In this document: positions 1 through 6,625 of the stretch, piece after piece
How the letters are laid out: each line of letters starts with the position of its first letter
Numbering within the stretch: the first letter of the stretch is position 1
Source of the DNA: Candidatus Muproteobacteria bacterium
GTDB taxonomy: Bacteria > Pseudomonadota > Gammaproteobacteria > Acidiferrobacterales > Sulfurifustaceae
Direction: 5' to 3'
DNA length: 10,091 nucleotides
Assembly: GCA_023266455.1 (NCBI GenBank)
Contig: JAHFQD010000039.1
Location: forward strand, 1-10,091
Position numbers and translations under genes: made by a program
Notes under the pieces: model-generated
What the model was told of the DNA's origin: nothing
What the model saw: only the letters and a program-made list of their open reading frames with translations
Databases searched by the model: none

Positions 1-410
1 ATACGCGCCATATCGTATTGCTTGATGAGGCGATCAGCCAAATCCATGCGCTCCAACATATGCGCGTGCAACTCGCCAGGTTTGGGTTGACGTCCGGCGT
101 ATATTTTCGTCGTGGTATGGCCGAGCACCGGGCTATCCGACACCAGCGATAAACAAATCGCCGACACTCGCCCTTGTTTCATTTGCGCACCGACGTTGAA
201 TGTCTTCAAACCGCGGCTGAGGATACCGCCGGCATGGCTGTGGATGTCCACCGACAGCGTCGATTCGAGCAATGCGATCGCACGCGCGCGTAATGCTGGC
301 GGTGTCTCCTCGGCGCGCGCGACACGGCTGACGGCACTAATCGCTAATGCGCCGCCAGCGACGGCGGCGAACTGAAGAAAACGCCGACGCGAAAACGCAT
401 TGGGTTTCAT
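1..410 (-). CDS. Tat-exported metal-dependent hydrolase, likely M19 membrane dipeptidase family (partial, N-terminal 136 residues)
   Basis: Only the N-terminus is present; the gene runs off the left edge. The ATG at 410 has AGGAG about 10 nt upstream. Residues 7-13 (SRRRFLQ), followed by a hydrophobic stretch and an ARA/EE cleavage-like site near residue 33, form a convincing Tat signal, so the product is probably folded in the cytoplasm and exported. After the signal comes a helix and then VDIHSHAG (residues 54-61), which looks like the first metal-binding motif of a TIM-barrel amidohydrolase. The following text (QGRVSAICLSLVSDSPV) fits the M19 (renal/membrane dipeptidase) pattern as I remember it, but M19 usually has HxD here rather than HxH. 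Members of this family hydrolyse dipeptides or related amides with a dinuclear zinc site. The remaining metal ligands lie outside the window, so another amidohydrolase is possible. It lies 57 nt downstream of the HDxxH gene on the same strand. Confidence 0.7.
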   Translation of the reverse strand, partial: MKPNAFSRRRFLQFAAVAGGALAISAVSRVARAEETPPALRARAIALLESTLSVDIHSHAGGILSRGLKTFNVGAQMKQGRVSAICLSLVSDSPVLGHTTTKIYAGRQPKPGELHAHMLERMDLADRLIKQYDMAR

Positions 411-467
411 GACCGACCATCTCCTATTCGAATTCGTTGCAACAACCTAGCACAGCGATACTCGCCA

Positions 468-1247
468 TTAAGAAACCGCCGGCTCGCTAAAATTCGCCAA
501 ACAGTTGGTGAGGCGCTCGCGCGCGCCGTCGGAAAGTTGCTCACGCGGTCCTTTGCATTCGAAACGTAATAAACACTCCAATAGGATCGCGCGTAGATAT
601 TGGATACTGTGCGCGACGTGCGTGTTCATGTCGGCCGCGAGATAATTAAATTTCTCTTCGAATAACGGATCATGCAAGTAATCCGCGAACACGCCGTGCT
701 CAATCGCGCCGTCCAGTTCATATGCAAAGCGGCGCTGCGCCACATGCCACTCGGGATCGTGAAAAAATTGCCAGGCGTGTTCCAGGTCGTGACACACGAA
801 GGCGAACGCGTCCGGCTTGTCTTCGATCGGCTGCACCAACCGCGGATAATCCGCGATCACCGTCACGGCGCGCGTTCCGTGGATTTGCATACGGAGAATC
901 TCGCGCGCACTCGGCACAGTTTCATGCAGCGTCAGCGGCCACGTGCCACGCAACCAACCCGCCAGCGCGATGCCGACGCGTCGACTGACGCGGCGTAGAT
1001 CATACCGTTCCAATATTTCGATTAACCGCGTCGTCGCCGCGCATGACGACAAACTATCCAGTTGCGCCAACCATGCAGCGCCATCGGGTTTTGGGTGCTG
1101 ACGCGAACGCCGCTGCGCGACCGTTTTACCGTGGCGGATGAATTGCCAGCACAACACGTAGCGCGCGGCATACACGGGTGGCGTCAATTGGCCGGCACGA
1201 TACTGCTCAGCCAAGCTCGCGATTGCTTGATATGACTCCTGATCCAC
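468..1247 (-). CDS. Uncharacterised 259-residue protein with HDxxH and DxxxHxxH motifs
   Basis: I do not recognise the family. The only upstream start in the frame is GTG at 1247, because an in-frame TAA precedes it; no good Shine-Dalgarno is visible, so a later start is possible. The protein is soluble-looking, with no signal peptide and no membrane segment, and predicted mostly helical by eye. The N-terminal half is rich in Arg and Ala. The striking part is residues 150-213: FVCHDLEHA (H153, D154, H157), then HDPEWH (H163, H168), E177, and DMNTHVAH (D206, H210, H213). This cluster of His and acidic residues on helices suggests a metal-binding or metalloenzyme core. HDxxH recalls Coq4-type proteins, but the downstream Glu spacing does not match, so I do not assign it. 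It is transcribed divergently from the iron permease with a Fur-like site between them, which makes an iron-related role a reasonable guess only. Confidence 0.8.
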   Translation of the reverse strand: MDQESYQAIASLAEQYRAGQLTPPVYAARYVLCWQFIRHGKTVAQRRSRQHPKPDGAAWLAQLDSLSSCAATTRLIEILERYDLRRVSRRVGIALAGWLRGTWPLTLHETVPSAREILRMQIHGTRAVTVIADYPRLVQPIEDKPDAFAFVCHDLEHAWQFFHDPEWHVAQRRFAYELDGAIEHGVFADYLHDPLFEEKFNYLAADMNTHVAHSIQYLRAILLECLLRFECKGPREQLSDGARERLTNCLANFSEPAVS

Positions 1248-1287
1248 GGGTTTCTGCGCTTAAAAAAGGTCGGAAATGTTCTCTCTG

Positions 1288-1316
1288 ATTATCGATGCAG
1301 AACGTTTAATTTGTAA
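1288..1316 (-). promoter_or_regulatory. Possible promoter for the HDxxH gene
   Basis: On the minus strand, TTACAA (1316-1311) and GATAAT (1293-1288) are separated by exactly 17 nt. The -10 matches the sigma-70 consensus at five of six positions; the -35 is weak. It would give a leader of roughly 35 nt before the GTG at 1247. Inference from sequence only. Confidence 0.4.
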
Positions 1317-1337
1317 GGTTCTAGGCTCGGCTATAAT
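1311..1337 (+). promoter_or_regulatory. Promoter of the FTR1 permease gene
   Basis: A perfect -10 hexamer TATAAT lies at 1332-1337. The best -35 candidate is TTGTAA at 1311-1316, with a short 15-nt spacer. Transcription would start near 1344, inside the Fur-like palindrome, leaving a leader of about 95 nt before the ATG at 1438. The -10 is convincing; the -35 is not certain. Confidence 0.6.
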
Positions 1338-1341
1338 TATG

Positions 1342-1360
1342 AATGAGAACCATTTGCATT
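1342..1360 (+). promoter_or_regulatory. Fur-box-like operator
   Basis: The 19-mer AATGAGAACCATTTGCATT is an imperfect palindrome (AATG-N2-AA-N3-TT-N2-CATT). It closely resembles gammaproteobacterial Fur sites of the type AATGAGAAT...ATTNNCATT. It begins four bases after the -10 of the permease promoter and covers the expected start site, the usual position for iron-dependent repression by Fur. Its position just upstream of an iron transporter supports the call. Binding itself cannot be seen from sequence. Confidence 0.75.
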
Positions 1361-1437
1361 TAACTTAAGGCTCAAGGATAATCCGTCGCCGTTAACGATA
1401 CCTATTGGCACGGCCCTCCCAGCGGAGAATTCAACGC

Positions 1438-2217
1438 ATGTATTCAGTAATGATGATTACCCTACGCGAAGGCATCGAAGCGTTTCTGATTGTGGCGATC
1501 GCCTCCACTTACCTCCATAAAACCAGCCAATCGCTGTTGATCGGCGCGTTGCGTTCGGGCACCGCCGTGGCCGTCGTGCTGTCGATCGCGCTGGGCGTCG
1601 TATTGGCGCGCGTCGGCGCCATGACGCCGATCTGGGAAGCGTGGCTCGCGTTAGCGGCAGCCGTTTTGGTGATTGGCTGCACGGTGCACATGCTACGTAT
1701 GGGAAAACACATGGGTAAAGAAATCCGCCAGAAACTAGACGCCGCTAACACCGGCACTCGCAAAGCAGCCTGGTGGGCCGTATTCGCGTTCGCCGTGCTG
1801 ATGATCGGACGTGAGGGCATAGAAGCCGCGACCATGGTCGCCTCACTGTCGACGCAAACCGACATGGAACACCTCGTCCTCGGCGGCATCCTCGGCGTCA
1901 TCCTTGCCGGTATCATGGCATTCCTATGGGCGAAGTTCGGACATCGCATCAACTTATCGCGCTTCTTCCAAGTCACTGCCGTGTTCATGGTGATGTTTTC
2001 AGTGCAACTGGTGATCTACGCATTCCATGAATACACCGAAGCCGGCGCGTTACCCGGTATCGACAACAGCTATTGGCATAACGCCACCGAACCCTACGGA
2101 CCGGAAGGACAGTACGGCGCGTGGTTATCGTATGGTCTGGTGTTGATCCCCGGCTTGTTCTTATTGATCAGCGGTCTGCGCGACAGCTTCAAGCGCACGA
2201 AAGAAATCGCCGCTTAA
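1438..2217 (+). CDS. FTR1-family iron permease
   Basis: This is an inner-membrane iron transporter of the FTR1/EfeU family, 259 residues from the ATG at 1438. That start has GGAG 10 nt upstream and places the first REGIE motif at residues 10-14, as expected; the frame is open further upstream to a TTG at 1405, but that start has no ribosome site. The two iron-binding motifs, REGIE at 10-14 and REGIEA at 125-130, each lie in a membrane helix. About seven hydrophobic segments can be counted, and the conserved HEYTEAGALP stretch (197-206) before the last helices is also typical. Length is close to E. coli EfeU (about 276). No EfeO, EfeB or multicopper oxidase partner is next to it, so it may work alone or with a partner elsewhere. 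A Fur-like operator over its start site predicts induction by iron starvation. Confidence 0.93.
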   Translation: MYSVMMITLREGIEAFLIVAIASTYLHKTSQSLLIGALRSGTAVAVVLSIALGVVLARVGAMTPIWEAWLALAAAVLVIGCTVHMLRMGKHMGKEIRQKLDAANTGTRKAAWWAVFAFAVLMIGREGIEAATMVASLSTQTDMEHLVLGGILGVILAGIMAFLWAKFGHRINLSRFFQVTAVFMVMFSVQLVIYAFHEYTEAGALPGIDNSYWHNATEPYGPEGQYGAWLSYGLVLIPGLFLLISGLRDSFKRTKEIAA

Positions 2218-2243
2218 AAAACGGGTGGGCGCTGCCCACCCGT
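2216..2243 (-). terminator. Rho-independent terminator of the flavin oxidoreductase gene, between convergent genes
   Basis: A perfect 10-bp stem (2221-2230 with 2234-2243) encloses a 3-nt loop. On the minus strand it is followed by six T (2221-2216), and it begins 7 nt after the oxidoreductase stop codon. On the plus strand the same hairpin follows the permease stop by 3 nt but lacks a T-run, so it should work best for the minus strand. The T-run overlaps the TAA of the permease gene. Confidence 0.85.
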
Positions 2244-2250
2244 CATCTCA

Positions 2251-3555
2251 TCACTGCACCAATTCGGACTCCACGCGCTGCGGCGCACGCTTCACGGCGA
2301 GCGCCGCGTCCGTCGCCAACATCGCGTCCTTTTCTGCGCGCACGCGCGGGTGATAACAGTCGAGCGGACGCGAGCCGATATGTCCTACGCAAGCGTTACA
2401 GTCGACGCAGGTCGGTCCCGGTAAATCCTCCCGCAGTTGGCGATACAAAAACGGATTGGCGATAAGCCCACGACCGACCGCGACCGCGTCGCAAGCGCCC
2501 ATCTCGATCGCCGCCTGCATCGCATCGCGGGTTAAAAAACCACCGACGCAAATGACCGGGATCGACAACGCTTGCTTGAAACGATGCGCGTAGCCCAGAT
2601 TGAATCCTTCGCGCCGCGGCCAAACGATATTGGACACCAACACCACGATCGGCCAAAACAAATTGAATAACATTTTCCGCACCGTCGGTAAGTAACGTAC
2701 GCTACCGTGCAGCATGTTCCAGAGACAACGACCGAATGTGCCGCGCACCATCGGAAATCCCGATTCGTAGTGGCCGACTGAAACTTCGACCGCGTCGACG
2801 CCTTCACGCTCCAACATTTTCGCGATATCGACGAGTTCCGGCGTACGCAAGCCGCGCCGCAACGGCAGATAGTCCGATCCATTGAGCTTCACGATCACCG
2901 GATAATCTTTGCCCACGCGTGCGCGCACCGCGCGATACACATCGCGCAACAAGCGCGTGCGATTTTCCGAAGAGCCGCCGTAGGCGTCGTTGCGACGGTT
3001 GGTATGCGGGGTTAGAAATTGGTTGATGAGATAACCATGCGCAGCATGGAGCTGCACACCGTCGAAACCGGCTTTCTGGCAGCGCACAGCCGCGTCGACG
3101 AATTGCTCGACGATACGTTCGATCTCGGCGATCGTCAGCGGACGCGGACGCGTACCGACAATCAATTCGGTCACAGCGGAGGCCGACACCGCCTCCGTCG
3201 AACCGATCGCGTTCGGTACGACTTGGCGGCCACAATGATTGAGCTGCGCGAAAATCTTCGAACCGTGTTCGTGCACAGCGTCGACCAATCGCATTAATCC
3301 CGGAATCTTGCCATCGTCTTCGATGCCGGTTTGCATCGGCGTCGATTTGCCGTCGGCGCTGACATAGATATTGCCGGTGATGATCAATGGCGTGCCGGCC
3401 TGTGCCATCGGCCGATAGAAGTCGATTAATTCTTGTCCGGCGACCCCGGCCGCGGATGCGCGGGTCTCGGAAGTGGCGGTCTTGGCGACTCTGCCGGAGA
3501 CAACGAGTTTACCGATGGTAAATGGCGTGAAGAGAACGCTGTCCTTGGCGGGCAT
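2251..3555 (-). CDS. NADH:flavin oxidoreductase, old yellow enzyme family, with C-terminal Cys cluster
   Basis: A 434-residue FMN-binding TIM-barrel enzyme that would reduce an activated C=C bond or similar acceptor with NAD(P)H; the substrate cannot be read from sequence. The ATG at 3555 has AGGA about 7 nt upstream. Family signatures include QLNHCGRQ (104-111), the active-site pair in LHAAHGYL (H170, H173), NQFLTPHTNRRNDAYGGS (178-195), and the phosphate-binding VGGF and VGRG loops (337-340, 360-363). At the C-terminus CVDCNAC plus a further Cys (C383, C386, C389, C400) resembles the 4Fe-4S motif of 2,4-dienoyl-CoA reductase, with each of the later gaps one residue shorter. The FAD/NAD domain of that enzyme is absent. 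Residues 276-316 form an unusual hydrophobic insert before the last barrel strands, which might touch the membrane. It lies 68 nt downstream of a c-di-GMP gene and may be cotranscribed with it. Confidence 0.92.
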   Translation of the reverse strand: MPAKDSVLFTPFTIGKLVVSGRVAKTATSETRASAAGVAGQELIDFYRPMAQAGTPLIITGNIYVSADGKSTPMQTGIEDDGKIPGLMRLVDAVHEHGSKIFAQLNHCGRQVVPNAIGSTEAVSASAVTELIVGTRPRPLTIAEIERIVEQFVDAAVRCQKAGFDGVQLHAAHGYLINQFLTPHTNRRNDAYGGSSENRTRLLRDVYRAVRARVGKDYPVIVKLNGSDYLPLRRGLRTPELVDIAKMLEREGVDAVEVSVGHYESGFPMVRGTFGRCLWNMLHGSVRYLPTVRKMLFNLFWPIVVLVSNIVWPRREGFNLGYAHRFKQALSIPVICVGGFLTRDAMQAAIEMGACDAVAVGRGLIANPFLYRQLREDLPGPTCVDCNACVGHIGSRPLDCYHPRVRAEKDAMLATDAALAVKRAPQRVESELVQ

Positions 3556-3623
3556 GACACTTCCTGTGGATTATCCAGGCCGGTATTGCAGCCGCTGCGC
3601 TGCTTGCCGTCAATAGCGCGGGC

Positions 3624-6548
3624 TTACGCTTCGTCGGTCGCTGAATGGCGCTCGAGCCAGGTCTTGAATTGATCCGCCGGTACCGGCTTGCTGAAGAAGT
3701 AACCTTGCGCCACGTCGCAACCCCGCGCAGCGAGTCGTCGCAAGATGGCGTCGTTCTCTACGCCCTCGGCGACGACCTTCAGTCCCAAGTCGTGCGCTAA
3801 ATCGATGGTTGAATGCACGATGGCCGCGGAGTCGTTGTTCGTCAACATATCCATCACGAATGATTTATCGATCTTGACCGCGTCCACCGGTAATTTTTTC
3901 AGGTAGCTCAAGGACGAGTAACCGGTGCCGAAATCGTCGATGAAAAGCGCGATACCCATGTCGCTCAGGCGCGTCAACATGGCGAGCGCGCTGGCGGGAT
4001 CCTCCATCACCGCACCTTCGGTGATTTCGATTTCGAACTGTCCGGCTTGCGTACCGTGCACCGCAAGCAGACGCGCGATTTTGTCCATGAGCTCGCTGTC
4101 GCGCAGATTGCGTGGCGACAAATTCACCGCGATCGGTAACGTGATGTTCTGCTGTCGCCAAAGCGCGGATTGACGCAGCGCTTCGCCGATGACCCAATCG
4201 GTCAATGGTTTGATCAATCCGGTGTGCTCCGCCAACTCGATGAAGTCGTCAGGGAAAATCATGCCGCGCGTCGGATGCTTCCAGCGCACCAGGGCTTCGA
4301 TGCCGCAGACGCGACCGCTGGGGATTTCGAGTTTGGGCTGGTAATACAAAACCAGCTCACCCGACTCGATCGCGCGCTTAAGTTCGCCAGCGAGCAACAA
4401 GCGCTTCGCGCTGTGCGCGTCCTGCTCGACGGCGTAGAAGACAAAATCTTCGCCGAATTTTTTCGCCTGACGCATGGCGACGTCGGCGCAGCGCATTAAC
4501 TGCGTCGCTTCTGAACCGTGTTGTGGAAATAACGAAATGCCCGCGGCCGCCGTCACCGCGATTTCCAGCTCGCCGGTCGCGAACGGCGCGCGAAACGCGC
4601 TCAATACGTGACGCGCGATGTCTCCCGCTTCGGTAGCGTCGCGTACCGGCGCCAACACCGCGAATTCGTCGCCGCGCATGCGCGCCACGATCGCCTCCGT
4701 ATGCGCCGCCGCGCGAATCCGTGTGCCGACTTCCTTCAATAATAAATCTCCCTGCGCAAAGCCGAGCGCGTCGTTGATCTCGTGCAAACGATCAAGACCG
4801 AGCACCACCAGCGCCAGCGATCCGCGCGTGGTGTCGAATTGGGACAAGGTGCGACGCAAATCTTCTTGGAACTGCGCATGATTCGGCAATCCGGTAATAC
4901 GGTCGAAGCGCGACATGTGTTGAATCGTCGCCTGCGCGCGCGTGCTTTGGACGCGCGTACGCAAACTATCGATACCGAACGCCAGATCGGTCGCCGCTTG
5001 ATCTAACACACCCACTTCTTCATCGTCGAATGCATCCGCCTCCGGCGCGTAAATTGCCAACGCACCGACGGTTTCACGCTGCACGATTATCGGAAACGCG
5101 GCGACGGAAGCGTAACCACGTCGCGCCGATTCTTCGCGCCAAGGTAGGGTTCTAGGGTTATGCGAGATATCGCGCATAACGCAATATTTTCCGGTGCGAA
5201 TCGAGGTACCGATGGCGCCACTTCCGAGTTCGGTGTCGGCCCAGGTCCGCCCCTTCATCATCTGTTTCAATTCCGTCATCCCGCCCTCGAAACCGGCTTC
5301 CGCCACAGGTTGCACGGTCTTAACTTCATCTTTCTCCGCAAGAAAAATACTCGCCGATCGATAACCGCCGACGTCGACGATCACGCGGCACATTTCGTTC
5401 AGCAATGCCTGTTCATCCGAGGCGCGCGCCATCGCGCGGCTGCCGGCACTCAAGGTTTTCAACGCTCGATTCGTACGCTGCAGGGTTCCAGCCATTTCGT
5501 CGAAACTGCCAGCAATTTGTCCGAGCTCGTCGTTACCATGCGCCAAACCGGTACGCGCGTTCATTTCGCCGGCGGTTAACCGACGCGCCGCGGTAGCGAG
5601 CGCGCTCACCGGTTTCAACACGAAGGCATCGCCACCGAACCAAGCCGCGACCAAGGTCAACACCGCGGCGATCAGTAGTAAACCGATGCTGCGGAAAAAA
5701 TCTCGATTCGAATCGGCGAACGCCGTTTCCAGCGGAATGCCGACCGCCACATAAACGTTGTTGACACCGCTCTCGTATAAAGGTGCGAACGCGTAGAGTC
5801 GGTTCACGCCGTCCACTCCCTCGGCTTCGACAGTTCCTTCTCTGCGCCAAGAAAGAATCGTCCTCACCACCGCTACCTTACGCGCGTCGAAACCAGCGAC
5901 CACGAGTTCCGGCCGATGAGTCAATACCGTACCGCTGGAATCAATGACGAACGCGACCGAGCCAGCCGGCAACGCGATCTGTGTCACGGTTTTCTCGAAC
6001 CAACTAAGTTCAAGCGAAGCGAACAAGACGCTTTGCACATTCTGCTCGGGGTCGGAAATCGCGTAGCCGAAACCGAGAACCGGTTGGCCGCTCACGCGTC
6101 CGATTTGATAATCGCCGATGCTAAATCCCCGTTGCCGCACAGCGCGCTGGAAATAAGTGCGATCGGAAATATTCGAGGTCTTTTTCAAATTCGCATAATT
6201 GGTGTGACAAAAAATCGAACCGTCGGCCAAGGCCACGCCGACGTTAGCGTAGTAGGGATACGATTTTTGGATTTCCACCAAGCGGCGATTGCAAGCGTCC
6301 GACTGTGTGTTCGGCATCACCAGCGGCGATTGCGCCAAACTTAGCAGCAGCTGTCGCGTCAAATCGATCAGCCGTCCTTGCTCGCGCGCCAACGAACGCA
6401 CGACGGTGCGCGCTTCTTCCTTGGCGTCCTCGGCCGCGCGTTGGCGCTCGATCAGCGTCGAATAGCCGATGACGCCGAACGCCGGCAACACGGCCAGGAA
6501 GATTAATAAAAGCAATCGCCCGCGCAGGCTCGGCGTGAAACGCCCCAT
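3624..6548 (-). CDS. Membrane dCACHE-HAMP-GAF-GGDEF-EAL protein, probable c-di-GMP phosphodiesterase with degenerate GGDEF
   Basis: A 974-residue inner-membrane signalling protein. Order: TM1 (about 11-30); periplasmic dCACHE-type sensor (about 35-280) with Cys86 and Cys114 perhaps disulfide-linked; TM2 (about 287-306); HAMP (about 307-360); GAF (about 375-525); GGDEF (about 540-705); EAL (about 715-965). EAL catalytic residues are all present: E751 in EAL, N809, E841 and E844, the D871-D872 pair in DDFGTGYSS, K892 and D894, E928 and Q948, so c-di-GMP hydrolysis is likely. The GGDEF domain is degenerate: RGDEF at 625-629, Gly584 where the first metal-binding Asp normally sits, and no RxxD I-site. 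It probably acts as a GTP-sensing or structural domain; this is inference. It is the downstream copy of a tandem pair, 77 nt after its paralogue. The ATG at 6548 has only a weak AGAG ribosome site. Confidence 0.93.
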   Translation of the reverse strand: MGRFTPSLRGRLLLLIFLAVLPAFGVIGYSTLIERQRAAEDAKEEARTVVRSLAREQGRLIDLTRQLLLSLAQSPLVMPNTQSDACNRRLVEIQKSYPYYANVGVALADGSIFCHTNYANLKKTSNISDRTYFQRAVRQRGFSIGDYQIGRVSGQPVLGFGYAISDPEQNVQSVLFASLELSWFEKTVTQIALPAGSVAFVIDSSGTVLTHRPELVVAGFDARKVAVVRTILSWRREGTVEAEGVDGVNRLYAFAPLYESGVNNVYVAVGIPLETAFADSNRDFFRSIGLLLIAAVLTLVAAWFGGDAFVLKPVSALATAARRLTAGEMNARTGLAHGNDELGQIAGSFDEMAGTLQRTNRALKTLSAGSRAMARASDEQALLNEMCRVIVDVGGYRSASIFLAEKDEVKTVQPVAEAGFEGGMTELKQMMKGRTWADTELGSGAIGTSIRTGKYCVMRDISHNPRTLPWREESARRGYASVAAFPIIVQRETVGALAIYAPEADAFDDEEVGVLDQAATDLAFGIDSLRTRVQSTRAQATIQHMSRFDRITGLPNHAQFQEDLRRTLSQFDTTRGSLALVVLGLDRLHEINDALGFAQGDLLLKEVGTRIRAAAHTEAIVARMRGDEFAVLAPVRDATEAGDIARHVLSAFRAPFATGELEIAVTAAAGISLFPQHGSEATQLMRCADVAMRQAKKFGEDFVFYAVEQDAHSAKRLLLAGELKRAIESGELVLYYQPKLEIPSGRVCGIEALVRWKHPTRGMIFPDDFIELAEHTGLIKPLTDWVIGEALRQSALWRQQNITLPIAVNLSPRNLRDSELMDKIARLLAVHGTQAGQFEIEITEGAVMEDPASALAMLTRLSDMGIALFIDDFGTGYSSLSYLKKLPVDAVKIDKSFVMDMLTNNDSAAIVHSTIDLAHDLGLKVVAEGVENDAILRRLAARGCDVAQGYFFSKPVPADQFKTWLERHSATDEA

Positions 6549-6625
6549 GACGGCACTCTTTAATTAAGCGTTATTCACAACTATAGCCGCGCATAAAATA
6601 GAATGCGTTTTGCGCGCGAATTGAC

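Noticed and set aside
1025..1250. The HDxxH protein as a Coq4-type ubiquinone biosynthesis protein
   Set aside because: Coq4 has HDxxH followed by a Glu about 11 residues later in a different context; here the spacing and surrounding residues do not match.
1405..1437. An upstream TTG start at 1405 adding eleven residues to the iron permease
   Set aside because: No ribosome site precedes it, the added residues are basic and unlike the family, and ATG 1438 has GGAG at good spacing.
1509..1988. A 159-codon open frame antisense to the iron permease
   Set aside because: It mirrors the codons of a clear FTR1 gene, has no family resemblance and no start signals; it is a shadow frame.
3624..6548. 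The downstream c-di-GMP gene as a pseudogene because of its degenerate GGDEF
   Set aside because: The frame is open over all 974 codons and every EAL catalytic residue checked is present; selective degeneration of GGDEF is common in active phosphodiesterases.
6549..6625. A hairpin in the gap between the two c-di-GMP genes (CGCGCA ... TGCGCG)
   Set aside because: The stem is only about six base pairs around a 17-nt loop and lacks a following T-run, so it is not a credible terminator.
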